From contig MSXO01000026.1 in assembly GCA_002083615.1 (NCBI GenBank), forward strand, positions 62,001-126,000: a DNA stretch of 64,000 nt, read 5' to 3'. The number at the start of each line of letters is the position of its first letter. Within the stretch, counting starts at the first letter, position 1. Positions 42,863 through 51,772 of this stretch are shown one piece after another. The position numbers and the translations under genes are program-made. Under the pieces are notes generated by a model. It saw nothing but the letters and a program-made list of their open reading frames with translations, was not told the origin of the DNA and did no database searches. Source of the DNA: Proteobacteria bacterium ST_bin11 (GTDB taxonomy: Bacteria > Pseudomonadota > Gammaproteobacteria > Methylococcales > Methylomonadaceae).

Positions 42863-43926
42863 GGTTGGCCCCGCATCTCCGTGGCCCGCACTATTTGCCC
42901 TGGCACCAAAGTTTGCACACCGGCCACCACCACTTGCTCGCCTTTTTGTAGGCCGCCGGCGATCAAAACCCCGTCTTCGCGGAAAGCACCCGCTTGTACC
43001 GCTCTCGGCTGAACCTCGCCGCTGGCTGCATTTACCACCCACACTACAGATTGACCGTCGCGCTGGGTGACTGCGGTCGTTGGCAATAAAAAGTCGTTGG
43101 TTTCTTGATGATAAAAACGGACGCCGGCAGTCATGCCCAAACGTACCGAAGTATCGGCTTTGAGCAAGACCACTCTGACTTGAAACGTACGAGTGAGATT
43201 ATCGGCAGACGGCGCAACTTGCCTAACTTTACCTTGATAGACGCTATTGGGATTGGCCCATAGCCTGATTTCCGCTGGCACATTAATAGCGATGCCCTGC
43301 ATGCGCGACTCTGGCACCGCAATTTCTACTTCCTGATTGTCAGGCACAGCGATCCGAACGATAGATTCGCCGGCGGCCACTACTTGACCCGGCTCCGCAT
43401 GAATTTGGGTGACCACCCCTGCTCGCTCGGCCACTAGATGGGTATAGCGTGACTGGTTGCCCGTTACCGCCGCTTGGGCGCGCATCTGCTTTAACCGAGC
43501 TGCTGCGGCCTTAAATTTCGCTTCTTGAATATCCAAAGCCTGCTCGGAAATGAATTTTCTGGCATGCAGTTGGTGTTGTCGGTCCAGTTCGGCCTGAGCC
43601 AATGCCAAATCAGCTTCCGCTGCGCTTACTTCCGCTTGCGCTGCTTGAGTCGATAAAGCGGTATCCATGCTATCCAACTTTGCCAGCAACGTACCTTTCT
43701 TCACCACTGATCCGGTTTCGACATTGCGTTCGATAATTTTGCCGTTGATTCGAAAACCTTGAGCAGTTTCGTAGCGAGAGCGGATTTCACCCACCAATAT
43801 GATGGGTGCCGCCGCCGTTCGCTCCCCCACTGTTATCACCAACGCCGGCCTTGGCGGCGGTGGTGGTGGAGCGGGCTTTTCGCAAGCCGCTAGCAACAGC
43901 GGCAACATCAACAACAAGTATTTCAT
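42859..43926 (-). CDS. RND periplasmic adaptor (membrane fusion) lipoprotein
   Basis: A 355-residue adaptor with a lipoprotein signal (MKYLLLMLPLLLAAC, lipobox LAAC), a proline-rich linker, a lipoyl-like/barrel-sandwich domain interrupted by a coiled-coil hairpin (QAAQAEVSAAEADLALAQAELD) and C-terminal beta domains. It links the RND pump to an outer-membrane channel. AAGG precedes the ATG at 43926. No outer-membrane factor gene is adjacent, so a TolC from elsewhere is presumably used. Confidence 0.92.
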   Translation of the reverse strand: MKYLLLMLPLLLAACEKPAPPPPPPRPALVITVGERTAAAPIILVGEIRSRYETAQGFRINGKIIERNVETGSVVKKGTLLAKLDSMDTALSTQAAQAEVSAAEADLALAQAELDRQHQLHARKFISEQALDIQEAKFKAAAARLKQMRAQAAVTGNQSRYTHLVAERAGVVTQIHAEPGQVVAAGESIVRIAVPDNQEVEIAVPESRMQGIAINVPAEIRLWANPNSVYQGKVRQVAPSADNLTRTFQVRVVLLKADTSVRLGMTAGVRFYHQETNDFLLPTTAVTQRDGQSVVWVVNAASGEVQPRAVQAGAFREDGVLIAGGLQKGEQVVVAGVQTLVPGQIVRATEMRGQP

Positions 43927-43967
43927 CTCATCCCTTTTGCTTATTCCTAAGCTGCTTCCCACGTTGC

Positions 43968-44894
43968 TTATGCCATGGCTTTGCGTATTGACTCGAGTGG
44001 CACCAGCGAAATCGATGCTCTAAACAGTATGGCATTCGTATTGTTGACGAGACCGTAACATGCATATTCCAAGGGTGTGGCGGTCAAATCGCCAAAATCG
44101 TGCGCGACGCACTCTTCTGCGGGTTTGATCAAAATATGCACAGCATCGTTACTTCTTAGTTGCGCCAAACACCCTCTATCGATACAAATTTTGTGCGAAG
44201 TATAGACCATAGGATTTCGTTCGAAATCGTGCAACCATTTCAAGGCTTTCTCCAGCAAGGCACTGGATAGCAGAGCGCACGGAAACATTTCCGGGAAAAT
44301 CACCTTATCTTGCAATTCGTCGAAATATTGCGTTTGATCCCGTAGCGATGCACAGAGAAAATTCTTGGCATTGCTGGTCATCATGAACTTACGCTTTAGA
44401 AAATAGCCGTTGCTGAGAAAACAACGGTCCGGCTGGATTTTCAATTCGCCAACACGAGATAAGTCCGGCTCGCCTAAAAACAGCGGTTCGGCGGTTTCTC
44501 TTTTATAGCCGGTCAAAGCCAATTTACCGTCGGCCTTTACGATAACTCGGTTGCTCAAGCTGAGTGAAGGCTCCTGCTTAAACACCGATTCCTTGATATC
44601 GACTTCAATTGCCTGATTGGGCTTAATGGCATTGGCAAAGGAAAATTGGTAATTGCTGAAGTTCAACTTTTGCTCAGCTATCAATTTTTCCTCGCCGTGT
44701 TGTCGGCGATAGTCTGCAATCTTGCCTTCAATCAAGGATTCCAATTGAAAGCCCAGAGTGATCGGGCCATTAAACGGATTGCCATGAATGTTTTGCCACT
44801 TCCGACTATCGTGGAACAAATTGAAATCGTCAGTGGAATTGCGGGCGATGTCGATATGTAGTTGACCGAAAAAGTCAGCATTGTTTAGATTCAT
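43968..44894 (-). CDS. Unknown protein with hot-dog-like regions
   Basis: A 308-residue protein without signal peptide or membrane helix. The N-terminal part, DDFNLFHDSRKWQNIHGNPFNGPITLGFQLESLIE, resembles the active-site region of MaoC/hydratase-type hot-dog domains (N-x-x-H ... G-x-x-x-G), and a second half may repeat the fold. This resemblance is weak and the function is not assigned. It lies 41 bases upstream of the RND adaptor on the same strand, so it may be the first gene of that operon. Confidence 0.6.
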   Translation of the reverse strand: MNLNNADFFGQLHIDIARNSTDDFNLFHDSRKWQNIHGNPFNGPITLGFQLESLIEGKIADYRRQHGEEKLIAEQKLNFSNYQFSFANAIKPNQAIEVDIKESVFKQEPSLSLSNRVIVKADGKLALTGYKRETAEPLFLGEPDLSRVGELKIQPDRCFLSNGYFLKRKFMMTSNAKNFLCASLRDQTQYFDELQDKVIFPEMFPCALLSSALLEKALKWLHDFERNPMVYTSHKICIDRGCLAQLRSNDAVHILIKPAEECVAHDFGDLTATPLEYACYGLVNNTNAILFRASISLVPLESIRKAMA

Positions 44895-45315
44895 GTGGGA
44901 AGCCTCCGCTCAGCTATCGTCTGATGAATTAAGTGTAATCTTTTGCTCCCAACTTATCGAGGACAGAGAGTCCAGTTGGGCATGTTGAAGTGATACCTGA
45001 CTAGGAGAAACTAGACTACGTTCCCCAAGTCGGCAATTCAGCCGATGCACGTCAATCAGCTCAAGTCTAAGCTCAGTTCTATCCCTAATTGCCAGATCAC
45101 ATGCAGCTAACCGGTGGTGTCTTAGAAATTCACACCCACTTCAAAAAAGTGTCGGTTTTCTTTACACGGTTAAGAATCGGCTTTCCGCAATGGCTTTTAA
45201 GGTGCTAGGAAACAACGTAAATAATCAATCGGTACGGTTATTGCTGAATTTGCTCCGGGCTGACCATCCTGGAACCGCCCACCTTTTAACCCATGCAAAT
45301 TTATCCCAAAACGAT
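44895..45315. other. Intergenic region upstream of the diheme peroxidase gene
   Basis: About 420 bases if the peroxidase starts at 45316 (295 if at 45190). It separates divergent genes. No strong promoter pair, repeat or RNA gene was recognised. Confidence 0.5.
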
Positions 45316-48300
45316 ATGATCAAACACAGTTTCCAGCAGTCGCCGCCTTTCAATAGGCAGTCAGACAAATCCCGGCCCATCAGGCAAAATACCTCAGCTA
45401 TTTTGGCGTTGGTTTTAAGCACCTTGAGCATGCCTGCCGCTCAGGCTGTGACGTTCTTTTCCGATGATTTCGAACGCACCACCTTGGAACCAAGCGCTGG
45501 CACACCAAACGGATTTGTTCAGGATCAAATGCCCAACAGCGCGTATCAGTATTTCAGTAAAACGCGGGTGTGGACTGCCAGCGACAATAATCTTGAATTG
45601 TTGACGTCTGGCTTTGCCGGCGTCTCCGCTCGCAGTGGCCGGCATTTCGTAGAATTAGACACGTGGGCCAACTCCAGCATGTCGACCAAGGTTAAATTGG
45701 TCAACGGGCAAAATTACCGGCTGCGATTTCACACTCGTGCCAGAAGCCTGTTCCAATCTGGCGGCGGTTTGCGCGCTTCAGTCACTGCAACCAACTATAA
45801 CAGCGGCTTTTTTTCGGTCGGTGATACTACCAATTGGACCGGCTGGGACTTCGTGTTCAATTATAGTGGCCCCAGTGGTGAAGCTACTTTAAGTTTTGAA
45901 GCCACCGGTGTTTCTGACAGTACTGGTACTTTTCTGGATGACGTATCCCTGGAAACCACCATTGCTGGCAATCCAGGTATCCCAGAAGCCTTAACCGGCA
46001 TTTTACCCCCAGCAACTCCCGGCTTATTCGGCAACGAAAAAACCAGAACCGACATCGTCACCCCCATCGTAGTCGATAAACAAGCGGCTGTTGCCTTGGG
46101 TAAAGCCTTATTCTGGGAACAAGGTATCGGCAGCGATCAAATAGCCTGTGCCAGTTGTCACTTTCATGCCGGTGGTGACAATCGGGTCAAAAACCAACTT
46201 TCGCCGGGCCTCACTCACGCAGCAGCCAGTGGCACAACATTTGAGCCCATGCTGTCCGGTGCGCTTGGCGGTCCGAATTACACTTTAACCAAAGCTGATT
46301 TTCCGTTCGATCCTAACACCGACGATACCGTTACTTCTTCAGGCACCTTCTCCGGTCAATTCCGCACTACTATTGCGGGGAGTAACAATGAAGATTGCGA
46401 CCGGGATGTTTCACCTATCTTCCACGTCAACGGCGTGGGAACTCGAAATGTCGAACCCCGAAACTCGCCGACGGTGATCAATGCCGCCTATAACCATCGC
46501 AATTTCTGGGATGGTCGGGCTAATAACGAGTTCAACGGCGTTTCGCCTTTCGGCGCACGGGATGTTGCTGCAGGTGTTTACATCAACGACAACCAAAGCC
46601 GTAGCCTTAATTTTCAACAAGGCGTAAATAATTTTAACGGCACGGTCGATACCTTCGTAAATGCCAGCAGCAGAAGTACCTCTTATGCGGTCGCTACATC
46701 CTTGGAAGTTGATGACGGTTCACCCAATCAGAAAAACATTTTGATTCGCTTCGATAATTTATTTGGCAATGCGAATGGTCAGATTCCGCCAGGTTCAAAA
46801 ATCGAAAGCGCGTCACTGCAAGTATTTGTGACTAGAACAGATGCGCTTGACTTCGTCAGTATCAATCAAATGTTAGTTCCTTGGAGCGACAGCTCGACTT
46901 GGAACTCGCTGACGAGCGGCATTTCTAACAATAATTTGGAGGCCAGCAGCACCTCATTGTTCCGCTTATCCGCAGGCGGTTCAGGCAACCAAAGTTTCAA
47001 TAACCTAACCTCATCGGTACAAGCCTGGTCAAACGGTTCGCCAAACTATGGCTGGGTAATTGTCACTGGTTCTTCGGACGCTGATAACTGGACCATAGCT
47101 AGCGCCCAAGCAGCAACGGCAACACAACGTCCAAGATTGGTCATAACCTATACGCCACCCGCAAGAATCGTGAAAAAACCGCTGAAATTGACCAATGCTT
47201 CCTTGGCATCTCAAGCCGTTGGACCAGTTGGCAGCGATTTTGAAATGGCCTGCCGTGCGCGGAAATTCGCCGACGTAGGACGCAAGTTGTTGAACAGAAA
47301 ACCTTTGCAACTGCAAGCGGTAGCGGTTGATGACAGCGTGTTGTCTAGCTTACCCACCCTGTTAGGCACTAACGGCACCTACAGCACCCTTGTGCAAAAA
47401 GCCTTCGCCCCAGCCTATTGGAATGGCGATTGCGGTAGCCAGTGCGGTACACCAAATCCAGGTGTAACGCCGACCGGCCCTTACAACCAGATGGAAGCCA
47501 ATTTCTCCATGTACTTCGGTATTGCCTTGCAGCTTTATCAAGAGACTCTGGTGTCTGATGACAGCAAGTTTGATAGATGGAAACGCGGTACCTACCTGCC
47601 GACTGTTGCGGAACGTAATGGCGAAGTTGTTTTTAATGGTAAAGGCGAATGTAACGCCTGCCATAAAGGCCCAATCATGTCGAACGCCGCACTCCTGCAA
47701 ACCAACGATAACGTCATAGAAGGCATGTTGATGCAAAACAATCAAATCGCCATCTATGACCGCGGTTATTACAACATTGGTGTCGTACCGACTGCATACG
47801 ATATTGGCGGTGGCGGATTAGATCCTTTCGCTAACACACTGTCTTTCTCGCGCCAGTATGTGCAAAGTCGTTTTGTCGATAGTTTTGGTGTAGAGCCTTG
47901 TAAGTTTGACCAAGACAATGGTCTGTGTCTCGATAATTCGCCTGCCAGACGCGCTCAGAACAACGCCGCTGTCGATGGCGGCTTCAAAGTGCCTACTCTA
48001 CGTAATGTTGAGTTCACCGGGCCGTATATGCATAACGGAAGCTTATCCACGTTGGAACAAGTGGTCAGCTTCTACAACCGAGGCGGTAACTTTGATAATC
48101 CGGAAAAACACCCCGATGTCAAACCATTGGGTTTAACACCGCAAGAAGAAGCGGATTTAGTGTCGTTCATGAAAACCTTCACTGATACCAGAGTGAGTCA
48201 CGAACGGGCGCCATTCGACCACCCAGCGCTGGCAATTCCAAATGGTCATGTCGGCAATGAGTTTGTGGTAAACGGTGGAAATCCATTAGACCCTGCTCTA

Positions 48301-48387
48301 GGTGTGGATGAGATTCGCCATTTGCCGGCTATTGGCCGCAACGGCAAATCTACTCCACTGCCTACCTTTGAAAACGGCTTGAAATAA
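45316..48387 (+). CDS. Large secreted diheme cytochrome c peroxidase (MauG-like) with DNRLRE-like insertion
   Basis: With the start at 45316 the protein has 1023 residues and a signal peptide (SAILALVLSTLSMPAAQA). A jelly-roll, carbohydrate-binding-like domain follows (about 48-215). The peroxidase half with heme motif CASCH (278-282) is followed by ARNSPTVINAAYNHRNFWDGR-like sequence. Residues about 416-614 form a DNRLRE-like beta domain (TSYAVATSLEVDDGS to RPRLVITY) inserted between the halves. The second heme site is CNACH (779-783), then PTLRNVEFTGPYMHNGSLSTLEQVV and a C-terminal helix, all typical of the CCP/MauG family. A longer frame from 45190 lacks a signal peptide at its start. The electron donor and target protein are unknown. 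Confidence 0.88.
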   Translation: MIKHSFQQSPPFNRQSDKSRPIRQNTSAILALVLSTLSMPAAQAVTFFSDDFERTTLEPSAGTPNGFVQDQMPNSAYQYFSKTRVWTASDNNLELLTSGFAGVSARSGRHFVELDTWANSSMSTKVKLVNGQNYRLRFHTRARSLFQSGGGLRASVTATNYNSGFFSVGDTTNWTGWDFVFNYSGPSGEATLSFEATGVSDSTGTFLDDVSLETTIAGNPGIPEALTGILPPATPGLFGNEKTRTDIVTPIVVDKQAAVALGKALFWEQGIGSDQIACASCHFHAGGDNRVKNQLSPGLTHAAASGTTFEPMLSGALGGPNYTLTKADFPFDPNTDDTVTSSGTFSGQFRTTIAGSNNEDCDRDVSPIFHVNGVGTRNVEPRNSPTVINAAYNHRNFWDGRANNEFNGVSPFGARDVAAGVYINDNQSRSLNFQQGVNNFNGTVDTFVNASSRSTSYAVATSLEVDDGSPNQKNILIRFDNLFGNANGQIPPGSKIESASLQVFVTRTDALDFVSINQMLVPWSDSSTWNSLTSGISNNNLEASSTSLFRLSAGGSGNQSFNNLTSSVQAWSNGSPNYGWVIVTGSSDADNWTIASAQAATATQRPRLVITYTPPARIVKKPLKLTNASLASQAVGPVGSDFEMACRARKFADVGRKLLNRKPLQLQAVAVDDSVLSSLPTLLGTNGTYSTLVQKAFAPAYWNGDCGSQCGTPNPGVTPTGPYNQMEANFSMYFGIALQLYQETLVSDDSKFDRWKRGTYLPTVAERNGEVVFNGKGECNACHKGPIMSNAALLQTNDNVIEGMLMQNNQIAIYDRGYYNIGVVPTAYDIGGGGLDPFANTLSFSRQYVQSRFVDSFGVEPCKFDQDNGLCLDNSPARRAQNNAAVDGGFKVPTLRNVEFTGPYMHNGSLSTLEQVVSFYNRGGNFDNPEKHPDVKPLGLTPQEEADLVSFMKTFTDTRVSHERAPFDHPALAIPNGHVGNEFVVNGGNPLDPALGVDEIRHLPAIGRNGKSTPLPTFENGLK

Positions 48388-48400
48388 ACGCCGCTCCGTT

Positions 48401-48428
48401 CTCTCCACCTCCTAAGCGAGGTGGAGAG
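48401..48428 (+). terminator. Terminator-like hairpin after the diheme peroxidase gene
   Basis: A perfect 11-base stem, CTCTCCACCTC (48401-48411) with GAGGTGGAGAG (48418-48428), and a six-base loop, 14 bases after the stop codon. There is no long T tract after it, so it may act weakly or protect the mRNA end. Confidence 0.6.
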
Positions 48429-48519
48429 ATCTCTTGCACAGCAAGATCCGCAAGCACAAATCCAATCTGCCGATACCGGCTAAATCCGCCACCGATTCCA
48501 ATCCTAAAACTTTGCGTAG

Positions 48520-48547
48520 CCTCGATGCAGCGTTAGCGGAATCGAGG
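48520..48547. repeat. Short palindromic repeat
   Basis: CCTCGAT (48520-48526) and ATCGAGG (48541-48547) are exact inverse complements around GCAGCGTTAGCGGA. A partial copy occurs at 48608-48617. It has the look of a dispersed intergenic repeat. Confidence 0.45.
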
Positions 48548-48703
48548 GAGTCGGCCTACCGGCCATCAAACCCAAATTGGCAATTCAAAGAAGCTGGCCT
48601 TCGAAACCTCGATTCCATCGAAGCATGCTTGAGTCCGACACCCTCCCTAAATCGCACTTTCCAAAATTTTGTCACAACTGTTGAAAACTTGTTGCTTAAA
48701 TAG

Positions 48704-48900
48704 CTAACAACCTGTGGATAAGTAACCCGAAAAACCCAGTATTTGGTTTATCCACAATCCATTAACAGGCATAAAAGCGGATTTATCACAGTATAAAGTT
48801 ACCCTAAATAAATGAATTAAAACGCCTAAATAGGCTTTTCAACAGATTTTTCAGGCCTAGTAGTAATAATAATCTTTAAATATTTATATAGTTATTGTTA
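48704..48900 (+). other. oriC-like module A: DnaA boxes, DnaA-trio motif and AT-rich region
   Basis: Two perfect DnaA boxes face each other: TGTGGATAA (48713-48721) and TTATCCACA (48748-48756). A degenerate box TTTTCAACA follows (48836-48844), then TAGTAGTAATAATAAT (48858-48873), a run of DnaA-trio-type triplets, and an AT-rich stretch ending TATTTATAT (48881-48889). The same order and nearly the same spacing recurs between dnaA and dnaN. This arrangement matches a basal unwinding system. Whether it fires as an origin is inference. Confidence 0.72.
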
Positions 48901-48941
48901 CTAGCGAAGCAAAACCCTGTTTTTTATAGCGCCTGGAAACA

Positions 48942-50288
48942 TCATTCATCGGCGGGCATTTGTTCGGTTAGACTTTTCGGCAGCTTCTTTTTGACTTTGA
49001 CACCCAATTCTTCGAAAGCACTGGCTTGGCGCAACAAGTTGCCGCTACCGCTACTGAGTTTATTGACGATGCCGTCGTAGGTTCTTTGTACCGTGCTCAG
49101 TTGGTTACCCAATTTTTCGATGTCTTCGACAAAGCCGCGGATCTTGTCGTACAGACTACCGGCCTTATCGGCGATCAAGCGCGCGTTCTCGTTTTGTTGT
49201 TCGTAGCGCCAGATGTTTTGCACAGTACGCAGGGTCGCCAGCAGCGTCGTGGGCGTAACAACGACGATCTTGTGTTCGAACGCATCGTTGAATAATTTTT
49301 CGTCGGCTTGGAATGCGGCCATGAACGCTGCTTCGATGGGCATGAACAACAGCACAAAATCCAAAGACCTAAGGCCTTTCAAACTGGAATAGTCTTTGTT
49401 GCTTAATCCTTTGATATGGTTTCTGACCGCTTCGGTGTGTTGTTTCAAGGCTTCGATGCGCTGCTTGTCATCATCCGCTGAGCAATAGCGTTCGTATGCT
49501 AGGAGCGAAACTTTGGAATCGATGATCACGTCTTTGTTTTCCGGCAGACGCACGATCACGTCGGGCTTGAACAGGCGATTGTCTTCGTCGCGAAATGCGC
49601 CCTGGGTGTCGTATTCGATGCCTTTGCGTAAGCCGGATTGTTCTAAGACTCTTTCCAAGATCATTTCGCCCCAATTACCTTGAGTTTTGTGATCGCCTTT
49701 CAAGGCTCGAGTCAGGTTCAGCGCTTCCTGATTCATTTTGGCGGTATCGCGGCGCAAGGAAACGATTTCCTCGCGTAAAGAAATCCGGTCTTTGGTTTCG
49801 TTGTCGTAGACGCTTTCGACGCGGTTTTTGAATTCGCCGAGTTGTTGTTTGAGCGGCGCGACCAAAGTTTCGATGCTGACTTTATTATGTTCCGCAAATT
49901 GCTTGCCGCGTTCTTCAAAAATCTTGTGCGCCAAGTTTTCGAACTGGGTCTTTAATTGACTTTCCGCATCTTGCAGCAAGCGGATCTTCTCGGCGTTGCT
50001 CTTGTGTTGTTCCTGCTGACGGGCATTGAGGTCAGCGTTTTCGGTTTTTAGCTCTAACAGTTGTTGTTGCAGGACCAACAGCTCCGATTCCTTTTGCGCC
50101 AACAAAGACAGCCGCTCCTCGGCCACCGCCAGTTTGACTATTTGCTCCTGAAGTTGCTGTTGCTGCTGCTCCATTTGGTTTTTTAATGTGGATTGTCGCT
50201 TAGCACTCAGCCAAGCACATGCGCCATAACCTAGCAGTGCTGCTGCCGGCAATGCTGCCAGCACCATCCATATCTCTTCCATCAACAT
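48942..50288 (-). CDS. rmuC: DNA recombination protein RmuC
   Basis: A 448-residue protein with an N-terminal membrane helix (about residues 5-27), a long coiled coil (30-200) and the RmuC core: KGNWGEMILERVLEQSGLRKGIEY-like segment, DVIVRLPENKDVIIDSKVSL and SLDFVLLFMPIEAAF. RmuC limits inversions at short repeats and has a PD-(D/E)XK-like fold. It is immediately next to the oriC-like module A. Length is normal. Confidence 0.94.
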   Translation of the reverse strand: MLMEEIWMVLAALPAAALLGYGACAWLSAKRQSTLKNQMEQQQQQLQEQIVKLAVAEERLSLLAQKESELLVLQQQLLELKTENADLNARQQEQHKSNAEKIRLLQDAESQLKTQFENLAHKIFEERGKQFAEHNKVSIETLVAPLKQQLGEFKNRVESVYDNETKDRISLREEIVSLRRDTAKMNQEALNLTRALKGDHKTQGNWGEMILERVLEQSGLRKGIEYDTQGAFRDEDNRLFKPDVIVRLPENKDVIIDSKVSLLAYERYCSADDDKQRIEALKQHTEAVRNHIKGLSNKDYSSLKGLRSLDFVLLFMPIEAAFMAAFQADEKLFNDAFEHKIVVVTPTTLLATLRTVQNIWRYEQQNENARLIADKAGSLYDKIRGFVEDIEKLGNQLSTVQRTYDGIVNKLSSGSGNLLRQASAFEELGVKVKKKLPKSLTEQMPADE

Positions 50289-50312
50289 CTCTCTGTTAGT
50301 AAAACGTCCGGG

Positions 50313-50939
50313 CTAACGCGGCTGGATGGAAAGATCCCCAATCGTTACGCCGATATCAAAACCCTTGCCTTTGCCCCGCAATGCCAAGGAAATTTCACCG
50401 CGAGTCAGTATCTGCCGGTCCACCGAGTTTTTAAAGCCAAAATGATTTCCCAGGGAAATGTAATTGCCATACACCTCGCTGATGTGTTTTACATCGGTGA
50501 AAAAGCCTTCGCCTTCGATTACAGAGTAACCAATAGAGAAGCCGATGCTTTTTGACGACAGCTTTACCTTCGCCTTTTGCCCATTCCGACAACTGACTTC
50601 CCCGGTGCCGTCATATTGCTTATACGCCAGGGAAAATCCTTCCAGCTTGTAGGTCATGGTGCAGGTACCTAACTTCTTATCTCCGAATTCCTCTTTAAAA
50701 TAGGTTTCAGGATCGATTGGCGGTTGATCGTCAGTAGTTTCTGTTGTTCCTGGCTTTGGAGTTTCTGGTGCAGGTGTGGTTGAGGCTTCACCCAAAGGAT
50801 GCGTTACAAACTCAGCGTGGCTAGAACTTGGAAATGCTAGACATAGGCAAAATGCACAAATCGCCTTCAATCGAAGACTCGTACCCGTAACTAATTTGCT
50901 GTATCGGCGAAGTCCGCTGATGTTTGACTGTTCATTCAT
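50313..50939 (-). CDS. Secreted protein of unknown function
   Basis: A 208-residue protein with an N-terminal signal region (LRLKAICAFCLCLAFPSSSHA) starting from ATG 50939. A proline/threonine-rich linker (about residues 60-85) is followed by a glycine-rich beta domain (FSLAYKQYDGTGEVSCRNGQ, SIGFSIGYSVIEGEG). I do not recognise a family. The frame is open up to 51083 but that part adds no signal. It lies 24 bases after rmuC's start, same strand. Confidence 0.62.
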   Translation of the reverse strand: MNEQSNISGLRRYSKLVTGTSLRLKAICAFCLCLAFPSSSHAEFVTHPLGEASTTPAPETPKPGTTETTDDQPPIDPETYFKEEFGDKKLGTCTMTYKLEGFSLAYKQYDGTGEVSCRNGQKAKVKLSSKSIGFSIGYSVIEGEGFFTDVKHISEVYGNYISLGNHFGFKNSVDRQILTRGEISLALRGKGKGFDIGVTIGDLSIQPR

Positions 50940-51146
50940 TTGTTTATCCAATTCTGAGTTACATGGTTTTCTCGCCATATCGAGGGAAGATTGTAGGCTC
51001 TTAGAAAGGCCATGAGAACGAGTTTCGTAGGTCACGTTGGCGCAATAGCGGCTACGTGACAAAGAGGGCTGTAACTCGCCCAAACACCGCGCAAATATGG
51101 GGAAATCATTTAAAGGTAGGTGCGGTTAGCCGAGCGTACCGGCACG

Positions 51147-51190
51147 AATCGGAGTCTTTTATGCCTCCGATTACGCTGCGCTAATCGGAG
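51147..51190. repeat. AATCGGAG inverted and direct repeats
   Basis: AATCGGAG (51147-51154) pairs with CTCCGATT (51165-51172), and a third direct copy is at 51183-51190, with TTACGCTGCGCTAATC between. This has the form of a dispersed intergenic repeat. Confidence 0.5.
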
Positions 51191-51217
51191 CTACGCTGGC
51201 TATATCGGTAACGTAAA

Positions 51218-51286
51218 GCTAACAGGGCGCAGCCCAAAAAGCCAAACCGCATTGTTTCCGCGTTCCGGTTGAGCGATACGTTAGGC
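51218..51286 (-). other. attC-like site after a small membrane gene
   Basis: On the minus strand, GCCTAAC (51286-51280) contains the stop codon of the gene to its right and is matched 69 bases on by GTTAGC (51223-51218). Internal segments GCTCAA and TTGGGC can pair with one G-T. Size, core sites and the position of the stop codon resemble an integron cassette recombination site, but the second core has one mismatch. Confidence 0.35.
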
Positions 51287-51709
51287 ATTGGCACGGGAAC
51301 TCCAGATCATGATCAATCCAACGATCCATGCGACGATTACAAAAAGTGCAAATGGCATCAGGAGGAAAGGCAAACTTCCGAAGGTTGCATATTTCAAGGC
51401 CATAAGTAGCACAAGTGCTGCAGTGGTGATACTAATGCAGTTTGCTATGGCCACCAAAAGGTGTCCCTTCTTAAAACGTTTTTCACGCTCAGGAATAATT
51501 GTGCTTGGAGATAGACCTATGCGCCACCAAACGATAATTAGCGCAATCGCAATGAGTAAGTATGATGTTAATGGCACGAGATATGGATTGGCTGCTTGGG
51601 GGAAAAATTTGATAAAGAAGATGTAAGTAAAGCCAGAAAGCATGGTACCCAACACAGTGCTTAGCAGACTAAAGCACGGTAAAAACAGATTTAAATTCCT
51701 TAGAAACAT
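51281..51709 (-). CDS. Small membrane protein of unknown function
   Basis: A 142-residue protein with four hydrophobic segments and a short polar loop (PEREKRFKKGH). No family recognised. The ATG at 51709 follows AAAGGGG by six bases, which decides it over an upstream ATG at 51730. Its stop codon lies inside the attC-like core GCCTAAC, as in gene cassettes. Codon use is more AT-rich than its neighbours. Confidence 0.65.
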   Translation of the reverse strand: MFLRNLNLFLPCFSLLSTVLGTMLSGFTYIFFIKFFPQAANPYLVPLTSYLLIAIALIIVWWRIGLSPSTIIPEREKRFKKGHLLVAIANCISITTAALVLLMALKYATFGSLPFLLMPFALFVIVAWIVGLIMIWSSRANA

Positions 51710-51772
51710 TCGATCCCCTTTGCCAAACAAGTAGTTAAACGGTTTCTGTATATCATCCAGCCAAACTCATTC

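Larger units (their letters stand above)
48388..48941. other. 554-base intergenic region with repeats and an oriC-like module
   Basis: The left part holds the peroxidase terminator and a CCTCGAT/ATCGAGG repeat (48520-48547), with another CCTCGATTCC copy at 48608. An open frame of 89 codons (48434-48703) covers these repeats and looks fortuitous. The right part (48704-48900) is the oriC-like module, described separately. Confidence 0.65.

Noticed and set aside
42863..43042. A 60-residue N-terminal extension of the RND pump
   Set aside because: It overlaps the adaptor coding region; the start at 42862 gives a standard RND N-terminus and an ATGA overlap.
48434..48703. An 89-codon frame after the diheme peroxidase
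   Set aside because: It covers palindromic repeats, has no ribosome binding site and an unordered composition.
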